Below the pieces are notes generated by a model. The model had not been told where the DNA came from and did not search any database. It was given only the letters and a program-made list of their open reading frames with translations. The position numbers and the translations under genes were made by a program. From NCBI GenBank assembly GCA_002730325.1, contig PBZV01000025.1, positions 7,679 to 17,731 of the forward strand: 10,053 nt of DNA, written 5' to 3'. Source of the DNA: Nitrososphaerota archaeon (GTDB lineage: Archaea; Thermoproteota; Nitrososphaeria; Nitrososphaerales; Nitrosopumilaceae). Positions 1 through 7,108 of the stretch are shown here, piece after piece. How positions within the stretch are numbered: position 1 is the first letter of the stretch; each line of letters opens with the position of its first letter.

Positions 1-28
1 CAAAAAATTTTAAAAATTTTTTGATTGT

Positions 29-38
29 AAATATTAAA
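29..38 (+). promoter_or_regulatory. Possible TATA box for aconitase
   Basis: The AT-rich element AAATATTAAA is centred about 29 nt before the GTG at 63. That is the spacing expected if the transcript starts at or just before the start codon (leaderless). A second AT-rich block at 2-22 could also serve. In DNA this A+T-rich such boxes occur by chance, so support is weak. Confidence 0.3.
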
Positions 39-62
39 TTCGGGATAATTTTGCCACATACT

Positions 63-2327
63 GTGAATACTGAAACAACTTCTGAATTAGTTTCTAATGT
101 TTATTTGAAACTGAAAGAAAATATTATTAAATTTAGAAATGTTACTGGAAGACCATTAACTCTTACTGAAAAAATTTTGTCTGGGCATTTACATGATATT
201 GATGAAAAAAATTTCACTGGTGGTAAAGATTATGTTTTTCTTAAACCAGACAGAGTTGCATTACAAGATGTTACTGGACAAATGGTTATGCTTCAATTCA
301 TGCAAGCAGGTTTGAAACAAGCATCTCTACCAACCACTGTTCATTGTGATCATCTTATCAGAGCAGAAGTACGAGGTGATCTTGACATGAAAGTTTCACT
401 CGATGAAAATAGTGAAGTTTTCAAATTTTTGCAATCAGCTTCTGCAAAATATGGATGTGGTTTTTGGAAACCAGGTGCTGGAATTATTCATCAAGTTGTT
501 CTTGAAAATTATGCTTTTCCTGGAGGATTGATGATTGGAACTGATTCTCATACTCCAAATGCAGGAGGTCTTGGAATGATTGCTGTTGGTGTTGGTGGAT
601 TGGATGCAGCTGAAACCATGGCTGGAATGCCTTGGGAATTACTTTATCCTAAAAAAATAGGAATCAAACTTGTTGGAGAACTTAGTGGATGGACAGCTCC
701 TAAAGATATAATTTTAAAAGTTGCAGATGAGTTAACCGTTTCTGGAGGTACCAATTCAATTGTTGAATACTTTGGTCCTGGAACAAAATCTATTAGTTGT
801 ACTGGGAAGGCAACCATTGCAAACATGGGCGCAGAAATTGGTGCAACATGTTCTATTTTCCCATACGATGAAAGAATGGAAACATACTTGAAATATACAA
901 ACAGAGGTGAAATTGCTGAATTAGCAAATCAAAATAAAGAATCTTTGATTGCCGATCCTGAAGTAGAAAATAATCCTGAAAAATTCTTTGATAAAGTAAT
1001 TGAGATTAATCTTTCAACCTTAGAGCCTCATATTGTAGGACCACACACCCCTGATCTAGCCAGAACTATTTCTCAATTGTCTGATGATGTTGTATCAAAT
1101 GATTATGCTGATCCAATCTCTGTTGCATTAATTGGAAGTTGTACAAATTCATCTTATGAGGATATGTCCAGAGCTGCAAGTCTGGCTGAACAAGCAAAAG
1201 CAAAAGGAATTAAAACAAAAATTCCTCTTCTAGTTACTCCTGGTTCTGAACAAATTCGTGGAACTATTGAACGAGATGGGCAAATGAGTTCTTTGATTGA
1301 TATTGGTGCAACTGTCCTGGCAAATGCATGTGGTCCATGTATTGGACAATGGAATAGACCTGAATTAGAAAAAAATAAAAAAAATTCTATTGTAACTACG
1401 TTTAACAGAAATTTCCCTGGACGAAACGATGGTCAAAGAACTACTTTGAATTTCATTGGAAGTCCTGAAATGATAATTGCATTATCTTTAGGTGGCAGAC
1501 TTTCTTTTAATCCGTTAAAAGATGAATTGACAGCGTCAGATGGCACAAAATTCAAGCTGGATCCTCCTAAACCTGCTCCAGAAGTTCCAAAAGAAGGTTT
1601 TATGAAACCTGAAGGAATTTTTATTGCACCTCCAGAAAATTCTGATAATGTTGAAGTGATAATTGACTCAACAAGTAAACGATTACAACTCTTGGAACCT
1701 TTTTCAAAATGGGATGGAGATGACTATGAGGAATTACCAATTTTAGTTAAAGCAAAGGGAAAATGTACCACTGATCATATTTCTCCTGCAGGTGCATGGT
1801 TATCTCTTCGAGGACATTTAGATAACCTTAGTGATAACATGCTTTTGGGTGCAGTTAATGCATTTAATGATGAGATTGGTCACGGCAAGAATGTTTTGAA
1901 TAATCAACTTGAACCATTTTCAAAAATTGCAAGACAGTATAAAGAAAAACAAATGCGATGGATAATTGTTGGTGATAATAATTATGGTGAAGGAAGCAGT
2001 AGAGAACATGCTGCAATGACTCCTAGATTTTTGGGATGTGCTGCGGTAATTACTAAAAGTTTAGCAAGAATTCATGAAACGAATTTGAAAAAACAAGGGG
2101 TTCTAGCATTGACATTTAGTAATCCAGATGACTATGAAAAAATTCTTGAAGATGATAAAATCAGTCTTAAAAATCTAAATGAATTAGAACCGCAAAAACA
2201 AGTTAAATGTATTATTTCACACACTGATGGAAATAAAGAAGAAATTTTACTAAATCATTCTTACAACAAATCACAAATTGAATGGTTCAAGTCTGGTTCA
2301 GCACTTAATGTTTTGAGAAATAAATAA
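63..2327 (+). CDS. Aconitate hydratase (aconitase), mitochondrial type
   Basis: Interconverts citrate and isocitrate via cis-aconitate with a [4Fe-4S] cluster in the cytoplasm. The three cluster cysteines are visible: C360 in IGSCTNSS, and C423 and C426 in ANACGPCIGQW (numbered from the GTG at 63). The C-terminal swivel domain carries GEGSSREHAA at 642-651 and the nearby KSLARIHETNLKKQG. These motifs and the overall order match mitochondrial aconitase (ACO2) better than the LeuC-like homoaconitases common in archaea. With the GTG start the protein is 754 residues, close to the size of ACO2. The frame stays open upstream to the window edge, with a possible TTG at 21, but family-like sequence begins at NTETTSELVSNVYLK, just after the GTG, and no in-frame ATG occurs until well inside the protein. 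It is convergent with the tRNA gene. It probably serves the partial TCA cycle that makes 2-oxoglutarate. Confidence 0.95.
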   Translation: MNTETTSELVSNVYLKLKENIIKFRNVTGRPLTLTEKILSGHLHDIDEKNFTGGKDYVFLKPDRVALQDVTGQMVMLQFMQAGLKQASLPTTVHCDHLIRAEVRGDLDMKVSLDENSEVFKFLQSASAKYGCGFWKPGAGIIHQVVLENYAFPGGLMIGTDSHTPNAGGLGMIAVGVGGLDAAETMAGMPWELLYPKKIGIKLVGELSGWTAPKDIILKVADELTVSGGTNSIVEYFGPGTKSISCTGKATIANMGAEIGATCSIFPYDERMETYLKYTNRGEIAELANQNKESLIADPEVENNPEKFFDKVIEINLSTLEPHIVGPHTPDLARTISQLSDDVVSNDYADPISVALIGSCTNSSYEDMSRAASLAEQAKAKGIKTKIPLLVTPGSEQIRGTIERDGQMSSLIDIGATVLANACGPCIGQWNRPELEKNKKNSIVTTFNRNFPGRNDGQRTTLNFIGSPEMIIALSLGGRLSFNPLKDELTASDGTKFKLDPPKPAPEVPKEGFMKPEGIFIAPPENSDNVEVIIDSTSKRLQLLEPFSKWDGDDYEELPILVKAKGKCTTDHISPAGAWLSLRGHLDNLSDNMLLGAVNAFNDEIGHGKNVLNNQLEPFSKIARQYKEKQMRWIIVGDNNYGEGSSREHAAMTPRFLGCAAVITKSLARIHETNLKKQGVLALTFSNPDDYEKILEDDKISLKNLNELEPQKQVKCIISHTDGNKEEILLNHSYNKSQIEWFKSGSALNVLRNK

Positions 2328-2425
2328 TCTGGACTCAAAAACAAATTTGAAAATTCTCTGTTAAAAGCATACATATGAAATTTTTAACGTGGGGCCGACC
2401 GGAATTGAACCGGCGACCTACGGGT

Positions 2426-2478
2426 CACTACAGCTCCAAACTTACATCATCCGTGAGTCAGTTTAGCTTAGTTAACCT
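2426..2478 (-). other. tRNA-Trp intron 2 (canonical position 37/38), 53 nt
   Basis: This insert lies between A37 (2479) and A38 (2425), the standard archaeal intron site. A bulge-helix-bulge can be drawn with the anticodon stem as outer helix. The central helix is CTCC (32-35) with GTAG (one C-U mismatch), the bulges are AA/A and TG/A, and the inner helix is GGTT with AGCT. The intron also contains TTTGGAGC (2433-2440), exactly complementary to GCTCCAAA of the anticodon loop, plus CTGA (2458-2461) and ATGATGT (2444-2450), which resemble box D and box C. Confidence 0.85.
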
Positions 2479-2487
2479 TTGGAGCCC

Positions 2488-2514
2488 TTAGCGGTGATCT
2501 TTTTCGTAGACACT
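2488..2514 (-). other. tRNA-Trp intron 1 (non-canonical position 28/29), 27 nt
   Basis: This insert splits the 5' strand of the anticodon stem between C28 (2515) and G29 (2487). A bulge-helix-bulge for the archaeal splicing endonuclease can be drawn. The 4-bp central helix pairs GGCG (positions 23-26 of the tRNA) with CGCT near the intron 3' end (one G-U). The bulges are AC/A and AA/G, cut after the second base of each. An inner helix pairs GTGTCT with AGATCAC, leaving one bulged T and an ACGAAAA loop. A clear outer helix is missing, so this is a relaxed motif, as is common for non-canonical introns. Confidence 0.85.
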
Positions 2515-2569
2515 GTCGCCCTACCAGGCTAGGCTACGACCCCACAAACAAGAATGAAATGGACTTGAA

Positions 2570-2575
2570 TTTTAA
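2570..2575 (-). promoter_or_regulatory. Likely TATA box of the tRNA-Trp gene
   Basis: On the minus strand this reads TTAAAA within AACTTAAAATTC. It lies about 27-32 nt before the first base of the tRNA (2543), the normal distance for an archaeal TATA box. Confidence 0.5.
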
Positions 2576-2632
2576 GTTATTTTTAACCAAGATTTATTTG
2601 CAATATGCCTTAATTTTGATTGATAATTAATT

Positions 2633-3166
2633 ATGGTAAAACCCATTTACTTGGCTTTAGGTGCAATTCCTGTAATTGTAGCGTTACTGATCTCAGTCCC
2701 ATTACTTACAAAAAATGAAATTCCAATTTCTGCTGCAAATTCTATTGATAAAATTCAGATAGAATACACAAAACATCAATTAAAAAAAATCTCTTATGGT
2801 GTAACTGAAAGAACTGGAGCCCAAAAAACTGAAATTTTATTGATAAAAAATAATGGTGATACAAAATATTCTGTTACTGAGCAAGGTTATCTCCAGCCAG
2901 ACATTCGTTCAAAATTAGATGAAAAGACATTTAATAAAATAAAAGCATTAATCAAAGAAACTGGCTTTATTGCAATTCCATCTGAATCCTTTTCAATTTT
3001 AGATGATGTTACAGATTATCAAAAGTCAAATGTCAAAATCACTCTTAATGGTAGAACAAATCAAATTCATTGGCCTGAAGAAAATGCCACATCTGATTTT
3101 ATTCCGCCAATAATTACTATGGTTGAATCTGAACTAGATAAGATAATTTTAGAAATTAGTGAATAG
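2633..3166 (+). CDS. Membrane-anchored protein of unknown function
   Basis: I do not recognise this 177-residue protein. After MVK comes an uncharged stretch at about residues 4-25 (YLALGAIPVIVALLISVPLL) followed by KNE. This looks like a signal anchor or uncleaved signal peptide that would place the remaining 150 residues outside the membrane. The rest is charged and soluble, has no cysteine, and contains one NAT sequon-like site near the C terminus. The order of elements, LDEKTFNKIKALIKETGF, then TDYQKSNVKITLNGRTNQIHW, then a C-terminal amphipathic helix, recalls small secreted bacterial and archaeal domains of unknown function; this is only a resemblance. The ATG at 2633 is the first start that precedes the hydrophobic segment. 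The gene shares an 89-nt divergent upstream region with tRNA-Trp and ends 30 nt before pdxS, so it may be read together with pdxST. Confidence 0.75.
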   Translation: MVKPIYLALGAIPVIVALLISVPLLTKNEIPISAANSIDKIQIEYTKHQLKKISYGVTERTGAQKTEILLIKNNGDTKYSVTEQGYLQPDIRSKLDEKTFNKIKALIKETGFIAIPSESFSILDDVTDYQKSNVKITLNGRTNQIHWPEENATSDFIPPIITMVESELDKIILEISE

Positions 3167-3167
3167 G

Positions 3168-3175
3168 TACAAATA
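3168..3175 (+). promoter_or_regulatory. Weak candidate TATA box for pdxST
   Basis: TACAAATA is centred about 25 nt before the pdxS ATG in the 30-nt gap after the membrane-protein gene. It would allow leaderless transcription of pdxS-pdxT, but it is a poor match, and read-through from the upstream gene is equally possible. Confidence 0.22.
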
Positions 3176-3196
3176 GTCTTTAGTGAAAATTACATT

Positions 3197-4165
3197 ATGC
3201 TACCCTTATCTGGAGAAAGGCTTGATGCAAAAGGTATAATTTCTGAAAAAACTAATTCTGCTGATATTTTACGAGGTTCATCTACTTTAAAACGAGGTTT
3301 TGCTCATATGCTAAAAAATGGAGTTGTGATGGATGTTACTACTGTAGAACAAGCACAAATTGCAGAAGAAGCTGGTGCAGTTTCTGTAATGGTTTTAGAT
3401 AAACTTCCATCTGAAGTGAGAAAGGCAGGTGGGGTTGCACGAACTGCAAGTATTAGAATTATTGAAGATATTATGGATTCAGTTACAATTCCTGTGATGG
3501 CTAAATGTAGAATTGGTCATGTCAATGAAGCACAGGTTCTAAAAGAAACTGATGTTGATATGATTGATGAATCAGAAGTATTAACACCTGCTGATGAATT
3601 ACGTCATATTTGGAAATGGGATTTTACAACACCATTTGTTAATGGTGCAAGATCTTTGGCAGAAGCTTTGAGAAGAATTGAAGAAGGAGCTGCAATGATT
3701 AGAACAAAAGGTGAACCTGGAACTGGAAATGTTGCAGAAGCTATCAAACATATCAAAAAAGTAAATGATGAATTAAGAACAATAAAATCAATTTATGATT
3801 CTGGTGACAATCAAGATTTAGTTAGAATGGCAAGAGAGTTCAAGGTATCTTATGATATTGTTGAACAAACTGCAAAACTTGGAAGATTACCTGTTGTGAA
3901 TTTTGCTGCTGGTGGTATTGCAACTCCTGCAGATGCAGCTTATCTGATGTCTCTTGGATGTGATGGAATTTTTGTGGGTTCTGGAATTTTTAATTCTGAT
4001 GATGCAAAAGAAAGAGCCCGAGCAATCGTTTTAGCTACTACTTTCTGGAATGAATCAGATAAAGTAAAAGAAGCACAAAAAATGATTGATGAAAGACAAT
4101 CAATGCTTGGATTGGATGTCAATACTTTAGAATTACGTATGCAAGATCGTGGTGGTTCAGCATGA
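3197..4165 (+). CDS. pdxS: Pyridoxal 5'-phosphate synthase, synthase subunit PdxS
   Basis: PdxS is the (beta/alpha)8-barrel subunit that builds PLP from ribose 5-phosphate, glyceraldehyde 3-phosphate and ammonia supplied by PdxT. Key residues are in place: D46 in VVMDVTT, K103 in VMAKCRIGH (Schiff base with the pentose) and K171 in [10 protein letters not shown]. The distances D46-K103 (57) and K103-K171 (68) equal those of D24, K81 and K149 in Bacillus subtilis PdxS. The phosphate-binding segments [12 protein letters not shown] and [12 protein letters not shown] are also present. The protein has 322 residues, with about 22 more at the N terminus than the bacterial enzyme. The ATG at 3197 is the only ATG before conserved sequence, so the extension appears genuine. 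The stop overlaps the pdxT start by 4 nt (ATGA), indicating translational coupling. Confidence 0.98.
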   Translation: MLPLSGERLDAKGIISEKTNSADILRGSSTLKRGFAHMLKNGVVMDVTTVEQAQIAEEAGAVSVMVLDKLPSEVRKAGGVARTASIRIIEDIMDSVTIPVMAKCRIGHVNEAQVLKETDVDMIDESEVLTPADELRHIWKWDFTTPFVNGARSLAEALRRIEEGAAMIRTKGEPGTGNVAEAIKHIKKVNDELRTIKSIYDSGDNQDLVRMAREFKVSYDIVEQTAKLGRLPVVNFAAGGIATPADAAYLMSLGCDGIFVGSGIFNSDDAKERARAIVLATTFWNESDKVKEAQKMIDERQSMLGLDVNTLELRMQDRGGSA

Positions 4166-4779
4166 GTCTCACTATTGGTGTTTTATCCATTCAAGGCGAT
4201 GTTCAAGAAAACCTCTTGTCCACAAAATCGGCTTTTGATGAATTAGGTATTGATGGTACAATTACTGATGTAAAAACACCTGATGAAATCTCTCAATTAG
4301 ATGGATTAATCATTCCTGGTGGTGAGAGTACTACTATTGGACAACTCTCTCTGGTAAATGGCTCACTTAAAGTTCTAAAAGAAAAAATTGACTCTGGAAT
4401 GCCTGTTCTAGGCATTTGTGCAGGCATGATTATGTTATCTAATACTGCAAATGATAGAGTTGTTGGAAAAACTGATCAACCTCTTTTAGATATTCTTGAT
4501 ATCACACTTGAGAGAAATTCTTTTGGACGACAAAGGGAATCTTTTGAGACTGAAATTTCTATGGATTCCATTAACATTCCAAAATTCAATGGTGTCTTTA
4601 TACGAGCACCATCTGTTTCAGATGTTGGTTCAGATATCGAAATCTTGGCAAAATACAATGACAAAATTGTTGCAATTAAAAAAGAAAATGTAATTGGTAC
4701 TGCATTTCATCCCGAACTCGTCGAAGATGTTTCATTACACAAGTATTTTGTGAATCTTGTTAGTTCTTTGAAAAATTAA
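4162..4779 (+). CDS. pdxT: Pyridoxal 5'-phosphate synthase, glutaminase subunit PdxT
   Basis: PdxT is the class I glutamine amidotransferase that hydrolyses glutamine and passes ammonia through PdxS for PLP synthesis. The N terminus [13 protein letters not shown] and the PGGESTTIG segment (52-60) are family hallmarks. The catalytic triad is C86 in GICAGM, and H183 and E185 in AFHPEL. At 205 residues it has the usual length of PdxT. Its ATG lies inside the last codons of pdxS, giving a 4-nt overlap. It ends only 2 nt before the stop codon of the convergent valS gene, so the two transcripts must overlap or terminate inside each other. Confidence 0.98.
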   Translation: MSLTIGVLSIQGDVQENLLSTKSAFDELGIDGTITDVKTPDEISQLDGLIIPGGESTTIGQLSLVNGSLKVLKEKIDSGMPVLGICAGMIMLSNTANDRVVGKTDQPLLDILDITLERNSFGRQRESFETEISMDSINIPKFNGVFIRAPSVSDVGSDIEILAKYNDKIVAIKKENVIGTAFHPELVEDVSLHKYFVNLVSSLKN

Positions 4780-4781
4780 TT

Positions 4782-7100
4782 TCAATCTAATAAATTATGC
4801 ATGGATTTTAAATCTTTAATGAATGGTTTTAGGTTTTCAGGAATTTCAATTTTTATTGAATCTTTTAGGGATAAGTTTTGAGATTTTTTCTCATTCCAAA
4901 CTTTAGAATTAAATTCTGTAATTTCTTTTGTGATGTCGCTTTGATCTTCTGTATTTTCTGATTCAACTTGTTTTTGTTTGTGAATACTTTCATCTGAATA
5001 CAAAATTTTCCATAAATATTCTGTGATAAATGGAGTGATTGGTGCTAATAATTTTAAAATTGTTGACAATGTTTTATGCAGTGTAAATATTGCCCCGTCT
5101 CTTTCTTCATCAGAAAACTCAATTCCATAAGCTCTTGCTTTTGCCATTTCAATATAGTGAGCTGCAAAAATATTCCAGGTGAATTCCCTAATTGCAATTG
5201 CTGGAATGAAAAAGTTGTAATCATCATATCCTTTTTTACATTCTTTTATCAAATTATCCAACTCTGATAAAATCCATTTATCTGATGCATTTAGTGTACC
5301 TGATTTAATTACAGGAAAACTAGACAAAAATCTTGAAACATTCCATAATTTACTAAGGAACTTTCTTGTCGATTCAATTTTTTGTTCATTACATCTAAAA
5401 TCATATCCGTGATTAATTTCACTTGCACTCCAAAATCTAAAAGTGTCTGCCCCCAATTTTTCAATTACTGGTAAAGGATCTATTGCGTTTCCTTTACTCT
5501 TACTCATTTTCATTCCTTTTTCATCAAGACCATACCCCATTATCCAGGCGTCAGACCATGGTTTCTTTCCTGTTAATTGTTCACATCTCAGAAGTGTGTA
5601 GTATAGCCATGTTCTGACAATATCTTTTGCTTGCGGTCTTATGCTGGCTGGATACACCTTGTTGAAAAATTCATCATCTTTTCCAAATTTACTAACAAAA
5701 AGAGGTGAAACGCTGGAATCCATCCATGTGTCAAATGTTCTTTCTTCTCCAATAAATTCAGATGAATTACATTTACTGCAATTTGTAATTGGACATTTTT
5801 CATTCCAAGGCTTGTAATATTTTCCAGGTTCTGGAACATGTGGTTCAGAGCAATTTTTACAATACCAAATTGGAATTTCTGTCCCATAAAATCTCCTTCT
5901 GGAAATTGGCCAATCGATATTGATAGATTCTAACCAATTCATTAGAATTTGTTTATGCATCGCTGGGTGGAATGTTACCTCTTGGCCCAATTTTTTTATT
6001 TTTTCAACTGATTCTTTTTGTTTAAGATAATATTCTTCCATTGGAATAATTTCAATTGGAATTTTGCTTCTTTCTGATACTGGGGTTCTATGAACAATAT
6101 CTTCTGTCTTTTCCAAAAATTCACTCGATTCTAGATCTTCAATAATTTTTGTACGTGCTTGTTTAGGTTTTAATCCTGCATATTCTCCTGCGACTTCTGT
6201 CATTCTACCATCTAATCCAATTGCAACAATTTCTTCTAATTCTAATTCTCGGAATAATGCTACATCGTTTTGATCACCATAACTACAAACCATTACAGCT
6301 CCTGAACCAAACTCTTGTTTGGCAGAATGATGTGTTCTTAATTCAACTTCTGCATTAGTAATTGGAACAATTACTTTTTCCCCAATATATTGTGTATATC
6401 TCTCATCTTCAGGATTAACAATTATTGTTTTACACGCACAAATTAATTCTGGTCTTGTACTTGCAATGATGATCTCTTTTTCTGTATCTTTAATTTTGAA
6501 TTTCATGTAAACTAATTTAGTTGGTAAATCTTCGTAAATGATTTCGGCATCTGCAATTGTCGTTCCAGAAACCCAATCATAATTGTTGGGTCTATTTGCT
6601 AAATACACTTGTCCTTTTTTCCATAAATCAATAAATGTAGATTGAGTGAGTGCTCTATATTCCTCTGAGTCTGTTCTGTAGTAATTTGTAAAATCTCCGC
6701 TAATTCCAAGATTTTTCATGATTAGAATCATTTCTGCTTCTAAATCATCAAGTGCATCTCTGCAGAGATTCAAAAATTCTCCTCTTTCAGTTTCCCTCAT
6801 TCTGATTTTATGTTTTTTTTCTGTGTACAACTCAACTGGGAGCCCATTTCTGTCAATTCCTATTGGAAAATAGACATTCTTTCCAGACATTCTTGCAGTA
6901 CGTGCAATCATATCAATTTGTGAATAATGTGCTGCTGCTCCAATATGCCATGGTCTACCTGATGGATATGGAGGTGGTGTATCTATGGTAAAATTATCTT
7001 CTTGAGGTGTAAAGTCATAAATTTTCTCATCTTGCCATTGTCTTAGTATTTCCTTTTCTAACTCTGGATTCCATGCTTTTTCTGAAATTTTTGGGTCCAT
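4782..7100 (-). CDS. valS: Valyl-tRNA synthetase (class I)
   Basis: Charges tRNA-Val with valine in the cytoplasm. The 772-residue protein has the class I order: a nucleotide-binding half with PPPYPSGRPWHIGA (42-55), a CP1 editing domain with TRPELICACKT and GSGAVMVCSYGDQND, the ValRS-typical WPISRRRFYGTEIPIW, a zinc-binding insert with C414, C417, C441 and C444, FDTWMDSS, KMSKS at 531-535, and the GADTFRFW and KLWNVSRF helices of the anticodon-binding region. The signature HIGH motif reads HIGA. It is shorter than bacterial ValRS (about 950), lacking the long C-terminal coiled coil. The start at 7100 gives a natural N terminus (MDPKISEKAWNPELEKEIL). It follows the QueD-like gene by 8 nt, so the two are probably co-transcribed. 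Confidence 0.96.
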   Translation of the reverse strand: MDPKISEKAWNPELEKEILRQWQDEKIYDFTPQEDNFTIDTPPPYPSGRPWHIGAAAHYSQIDMIARTARMSGKNVYFPIGIDRNGLPVELYTEKKHKIRMRETERGEFLNLCRDALDDLEAEMILIMKNLGISGDFTNYYRTDSEEYRALTQSTFIDLWKKGQVYLANRPNNYDWVSGTTIADAEIIYEDLPTKLVYMKFKIKDTEKEIIIASTRPELICACKTIIVNPEDERYTQYIGEKVIVPITNAEVELRTHHSAKQEFGSGAVMVCSYGDQNDVALFRELELEEIVAIGLDGRMTEVAGEYAGLKPKQARTKIIEDLESSEFLEKTEDIVHRTPVSERSKIPIEIIPMEEYYLKQKESVEKIKKLGQEVTFHPAMHKQILMNWLESINIDWPISRRRFYGTEIPIWYCKNCSEPHVPEPGKYYKPWNEKCPITNCSKCNSSEFIGEERTFDTWMDSSVSPLFVSKFGKDDEFFNKVYPASIRPQAKDIVRTWLYYTLLRCEQLTGKKPWSDAWIMGYGLDEKGMKMSKSKGNAIDPLPVIEKLGADTFRFWSASEINHGYDFRCNEQKIESTRKFLSKLWNVSRFLSSFPVIKSGTLNASDKWILSELDNLIKECKKGYDDYNFFIPAIAIREFTWNIFAAHYIEMAKARAYGIEFSDEERDGAIFTLHKTLSTILKLLAPITPFITEYLWKILYSDESIHKQKQVESENTEDQSDITKEITEFNSKVWNEKKSQNLSLKDSIKIEIPENLKPFIKDLKSMHNLLD

Positions 7101-7108
7101 CTCTAAAA

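Larger units (their letters stand above)
2390..2543 (-). tRNA. tRNA-Trp (anticodon CCA) with two introns
   Basis: Read on the minus strand, removing two introns leaves a 74-nt cloverleaf. The acceptor stem is GGGGTCG with CGGCCCC (one U-G pair), followed by discriminator A73 and no encoded CCA. The D stem is GCCT/GGGC (T13-G22 wobble). The anticodon stem is a perfect ACGGG/CCCGT. The anticodon loop CTCCAAA has anticodon CCA at 2482-2480. The variable loop is AGGTC and the T arm is GCCGG-TTCAATT-CCGGT. The unspliced sequence cannot form an anticodon stem, so both introns must be removed to give a functional tRNA. The gene lies convergent to aconitase and divergent from the membrane protein at 2633. 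A TTAAAA element sits about 27-32 nt upstream of G1. Splice sites were placed by hand-folding and are unique for the stem sequence obtained. Confidence 0.93.

Noticed and set aside
2390-2543. tRNA read as a different isoacceptor (for example tRNA-Arg) with one intron
   Set aside because: The D arm resembles some archaeal tRNA-Arg sequences, but no single-intron model gives a paired anticodon stem. The two-intron model gives five perfect pairs, a normal loop and anticodon CCA.
4476-4693. Short open frames on both strands inside pdxT
   Set aside because: They overlap the conserved PdxT coding sequence completely and have no start signals or recognisable domains.
5639-5887. Open frame of 82 codons on the minus strand inside valS
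   Set aside because: It lies in another frame of the same strand within highly conserved valS sequence, and its translation looks like no known protein. It is a by-product of the coding sequence.
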